A DNA stretch of 64,000 nucleotides from positions 1,054,001 through 1,118,000 of the forward strand of contig NEEC01000010.1 in the NCBI GenBank assembly GCA_002189035.1. Direction: 5' to 3'. The stretch's first letter is position 1. Each line of letters opens with the position of its first letter. Under the pieces are notes generated by a model, which did no database searches, was not told the origin of the DNA, and saw nothing but the letters and a program-made list of their open reading frames with translations. This DNA comes from Utricularia gibba (lineage: Eukaryota; Streptophyta; Magnoliopsida; Lamiales; Lentibulariaceae). This document shows positions 60,861 through 64,000 of the stretch, one piece after another. The position numbers and the translations under genes are program-made.

Positions 60861-61084
60861 ATTGAAAGAGGGGCGTGTAAATTAATTGTGAATTATTGTT
60901 ATAAATTGAAATCTGCCAACGTTTTTGTAAATAAAAATATTTTATTTTGTAACTAATTAAAGTGTTAGTATTAATTTTAAAATTATAAAACATTAATGTC
61001 TAAAATCATAAATGAAAAAAAAAATAACACGTTTGCTAATTTTCCCAAAAGTAAGCACTAGCCATTGTTGATAGATAATAGAAT

Positions 61085-61276
61085 GGCCCATTCCACTACC
61101 GATGCTATTGGGCGGATCTTGACTCATGGCCCATGGGAGTAAACGGCGTTAATTCTGGAAAACAATGCTTTGGTGATTAGCCCATATAAGGGCCCAGTGT
61201 AGAATGATTGGGCTTCAAACATCTGTGGAGCCCAAAATAACAAAGGAGAAACACTATAAATTTTGATTTTAGGGTT
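61085..61276. promoter_or_regulatory. Site II (GGCCCA/TGGGCT) cluster and telo-box of RPS4
   Basis: Seven GGCCCA, AGCCCA or TGGGC-type elements lie in this stretch (for example ATGGCCCATT, GGGCCCAGT, TTGGGCTTC, GAGCCCAAA). TTTTAGGGTTT at 61267-61276 is a telo-box. The start codon follows at 61343. This is a typical ribosomal-protein promoter. Confidence 0.75.
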
Positions 61277-61342
61277 TCCTCGTGTGTCCCGTCCGCCACA
61301 GCAGCCGAAGAAGAAGAAAAGGGCGACGAGGTTTTAGATCCC

Positions 61343-62869
<1,527 letters not shown>

Positions 62870-63545
62870 GCTGAAATTGGTGGTGTATCTCTCTCTTTTC
62901 CTGCGCTCTGCTAAACTCCTCCTTTCAAGGCTTTTTATTCCATGACTTGTTCTTTTCATTCACCAGACTTGTGCATTGCACCTCCACTGTTGTCATGACC
63001 TCGATCTTCTTCTGGTTTTGATGGGCGCTCGCATAGAGGCTTGTGATGAACTGTCAAACTTGTTGTCTACATGTTCTAATGCTTTGTACAGGCTGATGAA
63101 TCACGACAGAGATGGAGAGAAACAACACTGAACTTTGCAGGATTCTTAAATAAGAATTAAAAGGGATGGAATCTGGGCCATGTAAGCACAGGGATCGTAT
63201 GAACCAAAATGAAAGTGCTGCCGACAGGCTGCTTGTCTCCTCCACTCCATTTGCAATAAACCTCCGAGCAAATGAGAATCTCAGCCTGTCCTGCAACCTC
63301 CTCAACTCCTTGCCCGTTTTACCCTTTTCAGAATCCGGATGGATCGGATCCAACCCGGGATCAGTGGCATGGATGATCGAGGGGTGTGATGGTCAAATTG
63401 GGGGAGTAGTGTAGTGGGCGGTTTAGGATGATTACTTATTAACAACTTGGGGGTGTTTACGTCATTTCCGATGACACAACTTGCGCAGCTCCCTTTAAGT
63501 GATTCGTACGACGGAGTTGCTCGGGACTACGAAGAGACTTGCGAT
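62870..63545. other. RPS4 3' flank and PYL promoter
   Basis: 62870-63120 is probably RPS4 3' UTR. 63120-63480 is moderately GC-rich with a chance frame on the minus strand. Nothing specific was recognised; it probably holds the PYL promoter. Confidence 0.45.
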
Positions 63546-64000
63546 ATGCCTGCGGATGCTCCCAATTCATCGGTGGTTCTCGAGAGGATCAGCGACTCGC
63601 CGCCTTGCGGAGGAGGTGGAGGGTGTAAGCAAGTGTATCGGCAACCCGCGGCGGCGCAGGTGCCGGAGCACGTGCTCCGGTACCACACCCACTCCGCGGG
63701 GACGAATCAGTGCTGCTCCGCCGTGACCCAGTTCATCGCCGCTCCAATCTCCACAGTCTGGTCGGTCGTCCGCCGCTTCGACAACCCCCAGGCGTACAAA
63801 AACTTCGTCAAGAGCTGCCATCTAGTGATCGGGACCGGCGACGTGGGCACCGTGCGTGAGATTCAGGTGATCTCCGGCTTGCCGGCGGTGAGTAGCACCG
63901 AGCGCCTCGAGATTCTGGACGACGAGCGCCACATCATCAGCTTCCGGGTCGTCGGAGGCGACCACCGTTTGGTTAATTACCGGTCAGTGACGACCCTCCA
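63546..64000 (+). CDS. PYL: PYR/PYL/RCAR abscisic-acid receptor (5' part, cut by the window)
   Basis: PYL proteins bind ABA and then inhibit PP2C phosphatases. The frame is open from ATG 63546 to the window end, about 150 residues. It starts MPADAPNSSVVLERISDSPP, followed by a Gly run. The START-like fold includes VPEHVLRYHTHSAGTNQCCS, FIAAPISTVWSVVRRFDNPQ and AYKNFVKSC (ligand-contact Lys). The gate loop is VISGLPAVSS (SGLPA). ERLEILDDERHIISFRVVGG leads to the latch (GDHRL). No intron is seen, and the long variable N-terminus fits the monomeric PYL4-6 clade. The C-terminal helix is outside the window. The high GC content differs from the neighbours but is common for this clade. Confidence 0.93.
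   Translation, partial: MPADAPNSSVVLERISDSPPCGGGGGCKQVYRQPAAAQVPEHVLRYHTHSAGTNQCCSAVTQFIAAPISTVWSVVRRFDNPQAYKNFVKSCHLVIGTGDVGTVREIQVISGLPAVSSTERLEILDDERHIISFRVVGGDHRLVNYRSVTTL

Noticed and set aside
63054-63353. 99-codon minus-strand frame between RPS4 and PYL
   Set aside because: No recognisable domain and it overlaps the likely RPS4 3' UTR and PYL promoter.

Overview
The window is nuclear DNA from a flowering plant, most likely a eudicot. The genes are split by short GT-AG introns, coding DNA is GC-richer than the very AT-rich spacers, and several genes are plant-specific: plastid ACCase alpha-carboxyltransferase, chlorophyll synthase, an Alfin-like PHD protein, an ABA receptor and a plant IPC synthase. 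I cannot name the species. Exon joins were made by eye from splice signals, reading frame and family knowledge; no alignment was run.

Layout. 1-17 kb holds ATG1 (3' part), a small plant protein ending in GSLYY, a universal stress protein (-), a plant protein with a GTGVFLPR motif, a COPT-type copper transporter (-), IPC synthase, TIM10 and a RING-CH membrane protein (-). After a 2.9 kb spacer come RPL35A and the large CAC3 gene (20-25 kb). 25.6-31.7 kb is a decayed island: a Mutator-like transposase pseudogene with inverted subterminal repeats, a 116-bp inverted-repeat element and a PPR pseudogene. 32-46 kb holds a plastid coiled-coil membrane protein (-), a BAHD acyltransferase, an Alfin-like protein, SELT, a small AMP-deaminase-N-terminus-like ORF (-) and chlorophyll synthase (CHLG). 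46.7-56 kb holds EBP1, ERDJ3A and pyruvate decarboxylase. 56-61 kb is a second transposon island: an AT-rich repeat copy, a foldback element and a degenerate Copia retrotransposon with recognisable LTRs and a primer-binding-site remnant. The window closes with RPS4 and the 5' part of a PYL ABA receptor.

How the genes relate. This is an ordinary housekeeping neighbourhood, not an operon or defence island. Themes recur (translation and growth: RPL35A, RPS4, EBP1; plastid: CAC3, CHLG, coiled-coil protein; ER and stress: ERDJ3A, SELT, USP, PYL), but I see no evidence that neighbours form one pathway. Telo-box and TGGGCC/T elements lie upstream of the translation-related genes.

Most useful observations: (1) BAHD, EBP1 and PDC each appear to lack one base in a short homopolymer, a shared pattern that points to assembly error or, less likely, real damage; (2) the copper transporter lacks the second Met of its MxxxM pore motif; (3) a stand-alone 132-residue ORF resembles the membrane-anchor N-terminus of AMP deaminase; (4) two diverged copies of one AT-rich repeat lie about 20 kb apart. 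I did not find a convincing new multi-gene system.
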